A stretch of DNA of 64,000 nt from Mycoplasma wenyonii str. Massachusetts. Its GTDB lineage: Bacteria; Bacillota_I; Bacilli_A; Mycoplasmatales; Mycoplasmoidaceae. Positions 41,071-52,125 of the stretch are shown piece by piece. The stretch lies in NCBI RefSeq assembly GCF_000277795.1, contig NC_018149.1, forward strand, positions 403,160 through 467,159, written 5' to 3'. Made by a program: the position numbers and the translations under genes. Below the pieces are notes generated by a model. The model was given only the letters and a program-made list of their open reading frames with translations. It had not been told where the DNA came from and did not search any database. Position 1 is the stretch's first letter. Each line of letters starts with the position of its first letter.

Positions 41071-41649
41071 ATGTCTTTTTTAGTTACTAGCATTGCCAAA
41101 GTGGCTCTTGCCACTTTAGGTGGTGTTTCTATTATTGCCCCTACAGCTTATGTTCTTTCTGGTGGGAGGGGGAAAAGTGCGGAAACGAAAGTGGAAGAAA
41201 AATATAAGTTTGATCGAATTGAAGACTTTGATAACTGTTTAGTGGTAATGGAAGGGAACAGCCCAACTGACAATTATGGCGAAGAAGATGATGGTCGCAG
41301 TAACAGAAGAGTGTTAGCTTGTTCCCGCTCTTCAAGTACTGAAACGAAAGCAAGTTTTTATCTTTGAAAGAAACCTAAAGGGGGCTCTCAAGAATTACCA
41401 AAAGAAATTAGTCTTGCACAAATTCAAGATAAAGGGATTTCTATACAACTTATTCTTACCTTTTCAACTTCTGGATCTGACGATACAGAAATTGTTAATT
41501 TATATCAAAGGGAGTGAGTTGAGGTCTTAAATGAGAAAATGAATTTGAAAGAAAAATGTAGTGTAAGTTTTGAAAGCAAACAAGTTACTTTCGGGAAGCG
41601 TACCAAAAGATCATTATTACTCAAAGAAATGAACCAATCATCTGATTAA
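41071..41649 (+). CDS. Secreted paralogue, relative of the 62.5-kb pseudogene
   Basis: 192 aa. MSFLVTSIAKVALATLGGVS then IIAPTAYVLSGG; FDNCLVVMEGN; VLACSRSS; SFYLWKKPKGG; ELPKEISLAQ; LKEKCSVSF. The cysteine block and the ELPKE(I/V)SL motif match 62503-63053, which gives an intact comparison for that broken copy. Confidence 0.85.
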
Positions 41650-41774
41650 GTTTTTGATCCGCCACTAACCCCCCAATTGAAGATTTTCTTTATAAATATT
41701 TCACATCTTTTAAGAACAAAATGTTTAAATAAGAATAAAAGATCATATAATTAGCGAGTTTTCAATTTTTTAAT

Positions 41775-42704
41775 ATGTTTAAGGCTTATTTACTTTCTGC
41801 TTTTGTTGGTTTTGCCTCACTATCCCCTCTTTCTGTTTTTGTTCTTCCGAGTAAAGATTCTGGAAACAATAAAGGTGGTTCTGCAGTATCATCTAGCGGT
41901 TTAAGGGTAAATTTCCAAGATACTTCTAGCTCTAGCGTGAAGCCCAATAATTCCGTTACAAACCCTTCAGCGACTAGTAGATCAACTGCAATGACTCTGC
42001 AAACTCAAATAGCTCAACCGCCATCTACTTCAGAAAAGACAAAAACTCCTAAAACCCCAGAACAAGAAGTAAAACCGAAATTACCCCTTTCCTCCTCCGA
42101 TCTACAGCAATGATTGGAAACTATCTCTCCACTATTTAAAAATGGAGCGAAAGATAAGTCAGTAAAGATTATCGCTAGATGAAATAGTAGTTATTTTGTG
42201 ATTTTGGAATGAGAACCTAAATTACAAATCTTTAGATTACTAAGTGAAGATTATGGTGTTTATTCCAATTATGCTGGGTACTTCACTATTGCTAAAAAGA
42301 ATGCAAAAGCATCAGAAATACAAGAAACCATAAAAAAAGAAAGTGTTAACAATAAGAACTGTAAAAATCTAGATGGTTTCTGATATCAAAATTGACATAC
42401 TTGATGGAAATTTAGTAGATGAATAAGAAGCTTTGAAACTGGTACTGATGGAAATGCAATTGCTAGCTGTTCAAAAGATCCTGTTACTTTCTTAAATGTG
42501 GAGGGAATTATTCCTACTTTCGCTTCCGAAAAAAATTGAAATTGGAGATCTCGAAGAATCCTAAATAATACAAGTGTTGTTTGGGATCATGTAAATAAAA
42601 AGTTTGTTAATTTACAAGATGGTTCTGCCTCTGATCCTTCTATAGTTAATAACTATGAAGATTGGAAGAGATTATTCGATATAAAGGAAACAACAGCTAG
42701 ATAA
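41775..42704 (+). CDS. Secreted protein with Ser/Thr/Pro linker and Trp-rich domain
   Basis: 309 aa. Signal-like MFKAYLLSAFVGFASLSPLS; residues about 30-105 are Ser/Thr/Pro/Lys-rich and low in structure; the folded part from about 112 is rich in Trp (QNWHTWWKFSRW) with two Cys (NKNCKNLDG, ASCSKD). Fifteen or so Trp, most as TGA. The plan differs from the double-Cys-pair paralogues. No domain recognised; preceded by a 125-nt AT-rich gap that may hold its promoter. Confidence 0.83.
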
Positions 42705-42714
42705 TTAACCCACA

Positions 42715-43278
42715 ATAGCTAACTTAATAGCAGTTATTGCTGGTAGTATCTTGGGGGCTGGGGGTGTTGTTTCTGTAGTTGCTCTCCCTACATTAAGTTC
42801 TTACGGAATAATAGGTCAAACAAGGGGAGAAAAGATATCCTATGAAGATACACAAAAATTTGAAAAATATTGTTCAATAATCGCTAAGGAGAGTAATAAA
42901 AGTAGAGCAATATTAATTTGTCAAAAAGAAAGTTCTGGACAAGAAACTAGTTTTTATTTATTTACCAAAGAAGGGGGGCGAGAGTATTATGATGAAATTC
43001 AAAAAATTGAAACACCTTACTATTTTGCGGCGACCTTAACTTTTGTTGGGGTTTCAAATCAAATGAGAGAAAAAACGGCCGCTTTCACTCTAAGAGAAAA
43101 ACAAGAAAATTGAAAAGGAACAATTGCAAGTGTATCTTTAGAAGGTAAATGTACTGCTAAATGGACTACAAGTGGTCATGAAAAACAAAGAGTTGATTGT
43201 ATGACTGATTCTGGAGGAAGTGCGAATCTAGGTGATTTCGAAAAATTCTCTTCTTCTAAAATAACAACTACTTCTTAA
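42715..43278 (+). CDS. Secreted paralogue without ATG/GTG at its expected start
   Basis: 187 aa if started at ATA 42715. TAA at 42706 closes the frame, and the hydrophobic leader (IANLIAVIAGSILGAGGVVS) begins right after. The only conventional start is TTG 42751, which would cut the leader in half. Body: FEKYCSIIAK..AILICQKE, SFYLFTKEGG, then Trp, GKCTAKW and VDCMTD. ATA is allowed in code 4 but rare. Its stop overlaps the convergent stop of 43275-44660. Confidence 0.7.
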
Positions 43279-44660
43279 ATCCTGTAATTAGAACACTTAG
43301 TTCAAAAAGTATTCTTATCAAGTCAAGAAGGTATTTGTAAGACTTGTAAATAGGTTTGAAGTCTTAGGTGATAAGAATAATCTTTTACTTCTATTAAGCA
43401 AAGTCTTTTATCAGAAACTAGATCTCCGAATCAAGGTCTAATGATCTGATCACAAACTTCTCTTCTTATTGGATTAGCTGTGTCTGACCATCTGGCTCAA
43501 CTTAACAATCCATGCTCATCTTCACATTTTTCATATAGTAGACCTGATTTCAATACTTCTTCCATCTTTAATACTTGGTCCTTATCCCTTGTTTGTAATT
43601 TTTCATTTGAGTCCCATCTCGGACCACCTCCTTGTTTTGGAACTCAAAAACCACTGGAATTTTGGTAAGTTGACTTAAGTACTTTTTGAACTTGTCAATC
43701 TGGTTGTCTTGTATTTCATTCACATTCTTTGAAATATTTTCCCTTTAGGGTTCCATCTCCCGACTTACAGTCAAAACCTGTTTCTCCACCAAGAATAAGT
43801 GCTAAGATGGCTGGGATTATGTTTTTCTCTTTTAGACCTTTTACTGAAGCTGAATTTGGTCAGATGTGTTTCTTGAGATAATTGAAAGCTGTTCCTTCAA
43901 CATCTCCTGCTATCCGAACAAGAGCTAATTTAGGGTTTTTAAAGATTTGTCCATAACTCCATGGTTGATCTCTTAATTGTTCTTCTGTCTTATCAAGCAT
44001 GGTTCTGATTTGAGAGAGATCAAATTCAAGATCTATTCGATCTCCTTTCTTTCCAAACTTATTAGCTCATCAATTTCAACCATGATAGAGACCGAAGATA
44101 TCTTCTTCTAATTCTTTATTTCTTCCTTCTCAGTATTTTTGAAGACCATCTAGATCTTTTTGTTCAACAAACTTTCCTGATTCTTGAATCGCAGTTCAAT
44201 AGTTTTTATCTTTGTTCTGTGTAGCTAGCTCCTTGGCTTTTTCTAAATTTTCTAACTCTAAGCTATTATTTCTTGGTCCAAATCAACTATTACCAATAGT
44301 TACTAATTTTCCTCCTCATAACTCTCTTTCTGCTTGAGAGTGTTTGTCACTAGTAACTATTTTGTGCTGTCCTGCGCGATCTCAACCTTCAACAAAGAGA
44401 ATATCTTCACTAACCCCTTCACTTCTCCATCTATAGATACCTAAAGGAGTGCGGTTTAATTCTTTAACTAAAAAAGAGTTTCTCTTTATATCTTTACTAG
44501 CTGTTTGTTTTACCTTTAAAGAGTCACTGACATTAAAGAGTAAAGAGTCTTTATCCTCATCTACTTGAATGGCCCCCCCCGAAGAGTTAATCCATCCACC
44601 TACTCCTCCACCCAATCCACTCAGTGCACCTATCTCCATAAGTAACTTCTTTCACAACAT
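43275..44660 (-). CDS. Anchored hypothetical protein, Trp-rich, coding G8 tract
   Basis: 461 aa, ATG at 44660 (MLW.., second ATG seven codons on). A short hydrophobic Gly-rich start (MEIGALSGLGGGVGGWINSS) holds the G8 tract. The rest is soluble-looking, with many Trp, a helical region about 140-260 (LDKTEEQLRDQPWSYGQIF) and Cys at FDCKSG, KECEW, EKCED, EVCDQ, LCLIE and TKCSN. Larger than the array paralogues. Function unknown. Confidence 0.82.
44573..44580. repeat. C8 homopolymer (G8 in coding sense)
   Basis: In the minus-strand gene it reads TCG GGG GGG GCC, on frame, about 25 codons after the start. Confidence 0.88.
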
Positions 44661-44753
44661 ATTGTTTTTCTTAAAGAATAATTACTTTTAAGAGCCAATA
44701 AATGTCTATTTCTCACTTAGTTATGTATACAAACAATAAACTTTTTTGAATAC

Positions 44754-45350
44754 ATGCCTAATATACTTGCTGGTATTTCTTTAGGTGTATTAGGTACAGG
44801 AGTTTTAACAGCTGCTATTGCTGTTTCAGTTTCACTTACTGTTAATGGAGAAAGTTCTCAAAAGACTCCAGCCACTCAAAATCCACAACCAGCTTTACAA
44901 AAGAAAGAGCGAAAAAACCCAGAAGATTTCAATAATGGATGTTATGGAGGATTTCTTTCAGAGTCAGAAAAAGGTCAATTAATTTTCTGTAAAGATGTTG
45001 GGGAGGGTCAAAGAGAAGAACTTAGTTTTTATCTACACTGAAAAGAAAAAGAGCAAAATCAATTCTTGCCAATTGAAAAGTTAAATGTAGGATCTCTAGG
45101 TAGTAATCAATGAGAAGTGTGATTTATAAATAACGAAAAGCAATTAGGGAATAAGAAGATAATAGTTAATCAATCTGGACAAGAGAACTTAAATTGAATG
45201 CGTTCATTATTTTTAAAAAATATTTGTACTATGGCAAAAGACAGTTCTAATGTCTCTCTTTCCTGCACTTATCATGTTCCACATGATTACACTCATCGTG
45301 CTCACTACACATATAAACATTCAGTAACAGAATTCAAACTAGAACAGTAA
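44754..45350 (+). CDS. Secreted paralogue
   Basis: 198 aa. MPNILAGISLGVLGTGVLTA leader; Gln/Pro-rich linker; NNGCYGGFLSESEKGQLIFC; SFYLHWKEKE; end KNICTMAKDSSNVSLSCTYH. Its stop is 7 nt before the G10 tract upstream of hsdR2. Confidence 0.85.
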
Positions 45351-45357
45351 CAAGTTT

Positions 45358-45367
45358 GGGGGGGGGG
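45358..45367. repeat. G10 homopolymer upstream of hsdR2
   Basis: Ten G in an otherwise AT-rich 54-nt gap, 37 nt before the proposed GTG start of hsdR2. A length change would alter spacing between promoter elements or in the mRNA leader. Confidence 0.88.
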
Positions 45368-45404
45368 CATAAAAAATAGAAATACTAATTAAGTTAAGTT
45401 ATCT

Positions 45405-48400
45405 GTGTTTTCAACCAAACAAGAACTAATAGATCATGTAATCACACTCTTAAGAAGAGAAGGATATTCATATACTGACGGAAAAAATCTCAGAAAAGAT
45501 GCAACAGAAGTCTTTCTATTAGATGACTTAGAGAATTTCTTATCTAGCAAATACTCCTGACTAAAAGAACAAGATATTTATGCTATTCTCCCGAAAGTAA
45601 GGAAAAAAGAAGGGAAATTTCACGACTTTAATAAAGATTTCTTTCAAAAACTGAGAGAAGGTTATGTTTACAAAAGAGCTGGAGAATTAAATTCACACTC
45701 AATTCATCTAATAGATTTTTCAAATGTTGAATCTAACATATTCAGAGTTGTAAGTGGTTTATCTTTCTCAACTAATCTAAGTGCAGTTCATAACACAGAT
45801 CTAATTGTTTACATAAATGGAATTCCATTTATTGTTTGAGCCTTTAAAGATCCACAGGAAAAATTACAAGGAGCTGAGACATTAATCAAAGATACTCTGA
45901 GTGGTTGCTTACCAGAGCTTTTAAGATATAACGCCTTTTGTGTTATTTGTAATGGAATTAACAAAACAAAATATGGAATCTCTTGAGGTGAATATAGAGA
46001 CTATAGAGAGTGAAAAAGAGTTGATGAAAAAGAACAACCCTCAAATGAAAACATATTAGTTTCCACTATAAGAGGCTTATTTAATCAAGAGAGACTCTTA
46101 AAGGTTTTAGAGAGTTTTATTTGTTTTGCAGATTCCAATTCTAGAGAAAAGATTATTTGTAGATATCCTCAATTCTTTGCCTCAATAAAGCTTTTAAAAA
46201 GTATTGAGGAACACTCAAAAGTAACAGAAAAGGGGGATGGAAAGGGAGGGATATATTTTGGAACTGCTGGTTGTGGAAAAAGTTACACTATGTTGTTTTT
46301 GGCTAAATTGTTGCAAAAATCCAAATTACTAAACAACCCCACAATTGTTCTGATAACAGACAGAATATCCCTAAATAGGCAGTTACACAAATTATTTTCA
46401 AAACACAAAGATTATTTGTCTTATGGGGAGATTGACAGGGTACAGAGTGGAGAAAATTTACGCAAAGTCCTCTCTGGTGTCTCTGGTGGTGGAATTTATT
46501 CGACAACCATTCAAAAATTTAGGGATTTTGGTGATGAAGCGTTATCTGAAAGAGCAAATATTATTTGTATCGCAGATGAAGCCCACAGATCTCAAGATTG
46601 CGAAAGTAATAAATGGGGTAAGAAAGAAGATGGTAAGTGAGATGTTTCGAAACCATTAGCCAAAGTTTTACGTGATTGTTTACCAAACGCGACATATATA
46701 GGATTTACTGCGACTCCTAAGACTAATACTTTAGAAGTATTTGGTGAAATTGTGGATAGTTATGGAATGCGTCAATCAATTGATGATGGATTCACTGTAG
46801 AAATAGATACAACGTGAGTTAAGACGCCAGAATTTGGAATGAATGAGGAAGTTGCGTTTGAAATGGAGTCAGTAATGCAAGAGATGTTGCGAGATGGAAT
46901 TCCGGAGGCGGTAGTTCGCGCTGAAGCCCGAAAAAGAGCTACTGCCAGAAGAGCTTATGTGGATCCCGCAAGACTTCGTATAGTTGCCAAGAATATTGTC
47001 GAAAGATATGAGAAAAGAATTGAAGAGGGCAGAACAGTTGAGGGGAAAGCAATGATTGTTGCCCAAAACAAGTGAGCTGCATGTAAGTATTATCGGATTC
47101 TGAAGGAGTTAAGACCTCAATGATTTGAGAAAGATGATAGGGAAGTTCCGGAAAAATCTATGGTTAATGTCATAGTTTCTTCAAGCGAGACAGACAGCGA
47201 AGAAATTAAAGAGTTGTTGTGAGATGACAAAACAAAGTCAAATTTATTAACCAAATTTAAGGAAGATAAGTCTAGTTTCAAAATTGCGATTGTCTGTGAA
47301 ATGTGATTGACAGGAGTTGATGTTCCATCTCTAGACACTATGTTTCTCGATCGCTACATTGAAGACCATGCTTTGCTGGTACAAGCAATTTCAAGAGTTA
47401 ATAGAGATTATCCAAAGAAATCTAGAGCTCTGGTGGTCTTCTATGTTTCCCTGCAAAAACATCTAAGAGAGGCTTTGAATGCCTTAAAAGAGCTTGGAGA
47501 CTCTGGTGGTGTAAATGATTCAAATGATGAAAATGCGGAATTTGTCAGAAAAGTCATAGAAAAATTAAATGAATTGTTTCTTCTTGAAGGAAAAGATTTG
47601 AAAGGCGAAATTCCTGTTGCAGATGAACAAATAATAAAGGGGATTGTTGCTTGAATCATCCAACAAGACAAGGAATTTAAAGAAAAGTTTTACTTTCTTG
47701 GAAAAGAATTGATCATAAATTACAAAAAATGTGCATATGCCATTTCTTTTGAAGAAGGAGAGAAAGACAAATTTGTATTTTGGGCTACATTGTGAATGAC
47801 TTGAATAGAGCCTTCTCAAGCGCAAAAGGGATATATCAACAAATTAAATGAATTGGAGCCAAGGGTTTTCAGAGTTTTAGAGGAACAAGAAAGTGTTGGA
47901 TATGACTATTCGATGGAGTTATATGCAAATGCTGCGCAATCACAGATAATAGAAGATTCAAATGAGACAACTTGATTCTCCTCCAGAAAAAACATTGACA
48001 AATACTTAAGTGAAATGGATGGCTTTATCCAAAATCTTCAAGATATTGGAACTGGCAAAGCAATTTCCTTTAAGGAGAAAATAGAAGATTTGATATATCG
48101 TCTTAATTCTGCACATGAACAAGGGGAGAAGGCAGATGAATTGCTAAAAGAGCTTGCGCAAGTACAAAGGGCCGCGAAAGAAGAATATTCAGAAGAAATG
48201 AAAGCCATGGAGGAAAATAGAGCAATCTTAAATGTAATTTCTCAAATCCTAAAAAAGAATGTAGAGAAGGTGGAGGAATCCTTACCTCCAGAAGAAAAAA
48301 TAACTCATTTGGCGCAAGGTATTAAAGAAATTAGAGATGCCTATGAAGGACTTATAAGTGCAGATATGAAAGTTGAAACTGGTAGAAAAATGAGAAAAGA

Positions 48401-48515
48401 AATGAAATTGTTTCTACACAAAGAAGGATGATCCAAAGAAATGCTAGACGATACAGTGCAGGAATGATTTGCCTACTTTGTCAATCTGTCAGAAACTAAA
48501 AAAGATTCTTATTAG
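45405..48515 (+). CDS. hsdR: HsdR type I restriction subunit with altered nuclease site, locus 2
   Basis: 1,036 aa. GTG at 45405 aligns with the N-terminus of locus 3 (FSTKQEL against PSTKQEL); TAA closes the frame 13-15 nt upstream. Helicase motifs: GGIYFGTAGCGKSYT (Walker A), CIADEAHRSQ (DEAH), GFTATPK, MWLTGVDVP, LVQAISRVNR. Nuclease domain: TDLIVYINGIPFIVWAFKDP keeps Asp132 and Lys148, but the catalytic Glu is Ala146. The QxxxY element (GTEQLIRY in locus 3) reads GAETLIKD here. Translocation may survive; cleavage is doubtful. First gene of R-M-S. Confidence 0.87.
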
Positions 48516-48520
48516 GCAAT

Positions 48521-50074
48521 ATGTCTCATCAAAGAGTAGAAGAGCGGTTTAAAAAATTAAGACGATTAATGGAAGGAGTACCTATTCATACATTCGATGT
48601 AATAGTTAATAGTCTTTTTCTCTTGAAGCATCTAAATAGTGAATTTGCAAGAGAAAGGCAGAAAGTTATAGAAGAGTATGGTGAGATTTTTGCAGATGAT
48701 AAAGACTTTTATTCCGACAATGCTCAATGTTTTTTGGAAAAAGAGGCTCGATGATCTGAAATAATTAATCTTTCTTTGTTAAACGAAAATTTAGCTTTTT
48801 TGCTAGACCAAGCCTTTCATACCTTAGAGCGAAATAATAAACATGTTAAAGGGGTTTTAAAGGCTGATTACTTCACAAATTCAAATTTTGAAACCAAAAA
48901 TTTAAAGGCTGTTATGGAGGAAATTTCAAAAACATATGAGGAAATGGAAAAGAGTGAATTTTTAGTATTCTTTCAAGATTTCTTAAATCTTTGTGCAAAG
49001 GCAAGAAGTGAATCGGAGAGTAGATTGGAGAAAAATAAACTCCACACTCCAATTGTTATTGCGAAATTATTAGTGGCTTTGGCAGATCCCTATGAAGGTA
49101 ATATTTATGACCCTTGTTGTGGAACTGCTGGGTTATTGGTGGAGGCAACTAAACATGTTAGAAAGAAAAAATCCACTTTGGATAATGTCTTTTTTTATGG
49201 TCAAGAGCTATCAGAAGAAATGAATCAATTCGCGAGAATCAATCAAGCAATTAATGGTTGCGAATTTAAGTTAGGAGATTCAGTAAGCACTTTTTCACAT
49301 GATTGCTGAAAAGATAAGCAGATGGACTGTATAATAACTAACTTTCCTATAAATCAAAAGAAATGAAAAAATTATGGAGATTCAGGTGAGGGAGTTGGTT
49401 GACAAAAAATATTTGGAGTTATTTCTGAAGAAAGAGATGGAAATTGAGCTTGAGTTGCTCACATTATCGATAAGCTCTCAGAAGAAGGAATAGCAACTTT
49501 CTTACTTCCTGAAAAAGAATTAGATAACTTAGACGCTAAAAGATTTAGAAAGGAACTTGTAGAAAAAGACTGAATAGAGGCAATAATTTTACTTCCTAAA
49601 AGAAGTATTTACGAAGATGTATCTTACATAGCTATCGTAGTAATAAATAAAGATAAGCAAGAAAAGGTACTTCTAAGAGGCAATGAAAGAATAACTTATC
49701 GATCTAGAGAGGAGCAAATTTTATATATAGACTTCAGCAATGAAAAAAATGTAACAGATGAAATAGTGGAACAAATTATTAACATCTTCAATTCCTGAAG
49801 AAAAGAGGGTTTTATTGAAAATGAATTTTGCCAAATCATAGATTGCGAAAGAATTAAGAAACACACAAGCTATTCCCTCTCTCCCGTTGCATATTCTGTA
49901 ACTGAAGGGGATAGTATTAAAAATCTTCAACAAATTGAATGATTAAAAAATGAGTCAAAAAAGATTGAAAAGAGATTAATTCAGCTATTTGAGTGTGAAA
50001 AAAGATGAGAAGAAAAGTTTAAGGAGTTAGTTGAAGAGAAAGAAAAAGAATTAACGGAAGTATCAGTTACTTAA
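48521..50074 (+). CDS. hsdM: HsdM type I methyltransferase subunit, locus 2
   Basis: 517 aa, ATG 5 nt after hsdR2. N-terminal helical domain (VIVNSLFLLKHLN), then the Rossmann domain with motif I NIYDPCCGTAGLLVEA (Asp197) intact and GQELSEEMNQFARINQAING. Catalytic motif IV, usually NPPF, reads NFPI (Asn274): the first Pro and the aromatic are replaced. C-terminal coiled tail. Would methylate adenine in the type I complex; activity is uncertain because of NFPI. Confidence 0.87.
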
Positions 50075-50105
50075 GAAACAACTTACAAAGCTTTTCTGAG
50101 AATCT

Positions 50106-51274
50106 ATGAATAATCTTTCTTTCTTATGGAAATATATTGATCATTCTTGTCGAAGAGTAACTATTGATCATCTATCTTTGCCTGTGATTGAGTTAGGCCC
50201 GCAAAATGTAATTAACTTTTTGTCTATAGAAATACCGAAAGAGCAATTATTAAGTAAATATCTATTAGTTGAAGATGGTGATTTTATCTGTAACTATGGA
50301 AATCTGAAAGCACTAGGTGACAAGCAAGCCCCCATCTACTTATATCGAGAAAGAGGTCCAGCCCTTATTTCTAAGAAAAATTATGTGTTTAGAGCTAATG
50401 CAAAACTAGCTAATGAAGACTTTTTAAAACTAGCTTTTACAAGCCCTTCTTTTCTTTCTAGGCTTTCTGTTTCTGATTTCAAAGATAAACAAACAGAAAA
50501 ATTTTGAGAAAAATTTAAGGATTTAGGAGTCAATTTTCCAGATCTTTGGATTCAAGAAAGAATAGTAAAACAACTTGAAACTATGAATAAGTTGTTGGAA
50601 AAAAAGACCAACATCAATAAAGAATTAGAAAGATGAATGGAACTACAGTTTCAACTATTGGGAAAAGATAGAGAAAGTTTAGAGACTAAAAGCTTTCAGG
50701 AATTATTTGAGATAGTAAAAGGGGTTGAAAAATTTTCTGAAAAGCAAAAAAGATGTAATTACAGAACTATAAAAAGTAAATTCATTTCTGCGGGAATGTG
50801 TGATCCTACTAAAGAAGGTTGTGAATTTTGTAATTATCAATTTTGTAAAGCTGATAAATTATTACTTTCTAAAAGGGTTTATGAGGGAAAAGATCAAAAG
50901 TATTTGCTAAGGCTTTGAGTGGGATGTGATGGTTCCGCTTCAATTGATAGTTTTATTTCTATATTTCCAAAAAAGAAATGGGAATCCCCTATAGTTATTT
51001 CCTGCTGAAAGCGCATTTAGATAAATTAATAACTTCTATTTCTGGAGCTACAACGACGAGATTACTAAATACAAATGAATTGAAAGTTTTTAATTTTCAA
51101 CTCCATTCAGTAGAAAAAATAATTGAATTTAATAGAACCTGTGAGTCAATTTTCGCTCACCAGAAAATACTGGAAGAAGAAATAAATAAACTCTCTAATT
51201 TATTAGAAAGAAAAAAGAGAATGATTGATTTAAAGATATTTGAAGAAAAATGAGATTGGCAACTTAATAGCTAA
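50106..51274 (+). pseudogene. hsdS: hsdS, locus 2, frameshifted at an A tract
   Basis: ATG at 50106, 31 nt after hsdM2. The first half has a target-recognition domain and spacer (WIQERIVKQLETMNKLLEKK); the second half has a Cys-rich stretch (MCDPTKEGCEFCNYQFC). At CCAAAAAAGAAATGG (near 50970) the frame is short by one base: it stops at TAG 35 nt on, while the old frame continues from MGIPYSYFLLKAH to TAA at 51274, matching EIPYSYCLIKEH of locus 3. Seven A instead of six would restore it. The truncated protein lacks only the C-terminal spacer, so it might still partly work. Confidence 0.82.
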
Positions 51275-51318
51275 AAACAATATTTACAGAAAGATATTTA
51301 CTAAAGTGAAACTAGTAT

Positions 51319-51843
51319 CTATTGACTGAATTCTTTTAAATCACAATGAGTTACTTGTCCATTATCTTCAAATTGCATTTTTTTACCCTTCATATCTACT
51401 GTAGTTTTTTCTTTTAGATTTATACCTCTCAAAGAAGTTCAAGTTCTCGGGGGAAGGTTTTCTATTGTTTCTTTTTGACTAGTTTCAGCATTTCCCTCGA
51501 AAACTAAAACAGCTTCTGTACTCCCTGAATCAATTTCTATATGGTTAACTATCTTCAATTCAGAAGTACTAAAGTCTTTTGAGCTGTCATAGAAGAAGAA
51601 CTCTGTAGTTCAAGGATTTTTGTCCCTTTGACAAACTATTAGTTTTTTATCTTTGTTATCTGAATCCCCTCGCTCTTCTCCCTGCAGAACTATTAAACAA
51701 GACTTCTTTAAATCGTCTTCACTTTCTAACTTAACTCTTTCTACTGAAGTGCTTTTTAGTGCATGTGAAACTGGAATGGCAACTCCTGCGCTAGCAACAA
51801 GTGCAACAATTGCTTTTCCTAAAAGATCTAGAGGAAGCGACAT
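51319..51843 (-). CDS. Secreted paralogue, MSLPLD subtype
   Basis: 174 aa, ATG at 51843. Leader MSLPLDLLGKAIVALVASAG then VAIPVSHALKS; KKSCLIVLQGEERGD..LIVCQRDKNP; Trp; FFFYDSSKDF; WTSLRGINLKEKTTVDMKGK. Almost identical leader and about 40 upstream bases to 59955-60506. Lies between two type I loci, on the opposite strand. Confidence 0.87.
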
Positions 51844-52088
51844 TGCTGGGATTTAGTAAGTCTGAAACTTATTTCCCTATTTTAAAAATAATTTCTGCGC
51901 AAAAACCCTTTAAATAATAACCACTATCTAGGGGGAAATCTGGCTTTTTATCATTTAAATTAAGGGCTTTCTAGCTTATGTAATTTTTATTTTTTCTCTT
52001 CTTCGTCTTGTTTGAGATTTTTTGTTTTTTGTCTAAATCACTAACTTTTTTGATTTAATGGGTGAGATTGGTGTTTATTTTTTGAAAA
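51844..52088. other. AT-rich divergent intergenic region
   Basis: Separates the minus-strand MSLPLD gene from hsdR3. The part next to 51843 (TGCTGGGATTTAGTAA and on to TATTTTAAAA) recurs before 60506 and may hold that promoter. The rest is T-rich with no ORF I can support. Confidence 0.5.
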
Positions 52089-52118
52089 TTTCCTTAAGCG
52101 CGTATACGCGTAAGGAAA
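52089..52118. promoter_or_regulatory. Long palindrome just before hsdR3
   Basis: TTTCCTTA-AG-CGCGTATACGCG-TAAGGAAA: outer arms of 8 and a self-complementary 12-bp core, broken by two extra bases on the left. Ends 7 nt before the ATG. The GC-rich core stands out in this genome. Likely an operator (for example for a control protein) or an mRNA hairpin covering the start. Confidence 0.65.
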
Positions 52119-52125
52119 AAAATTA

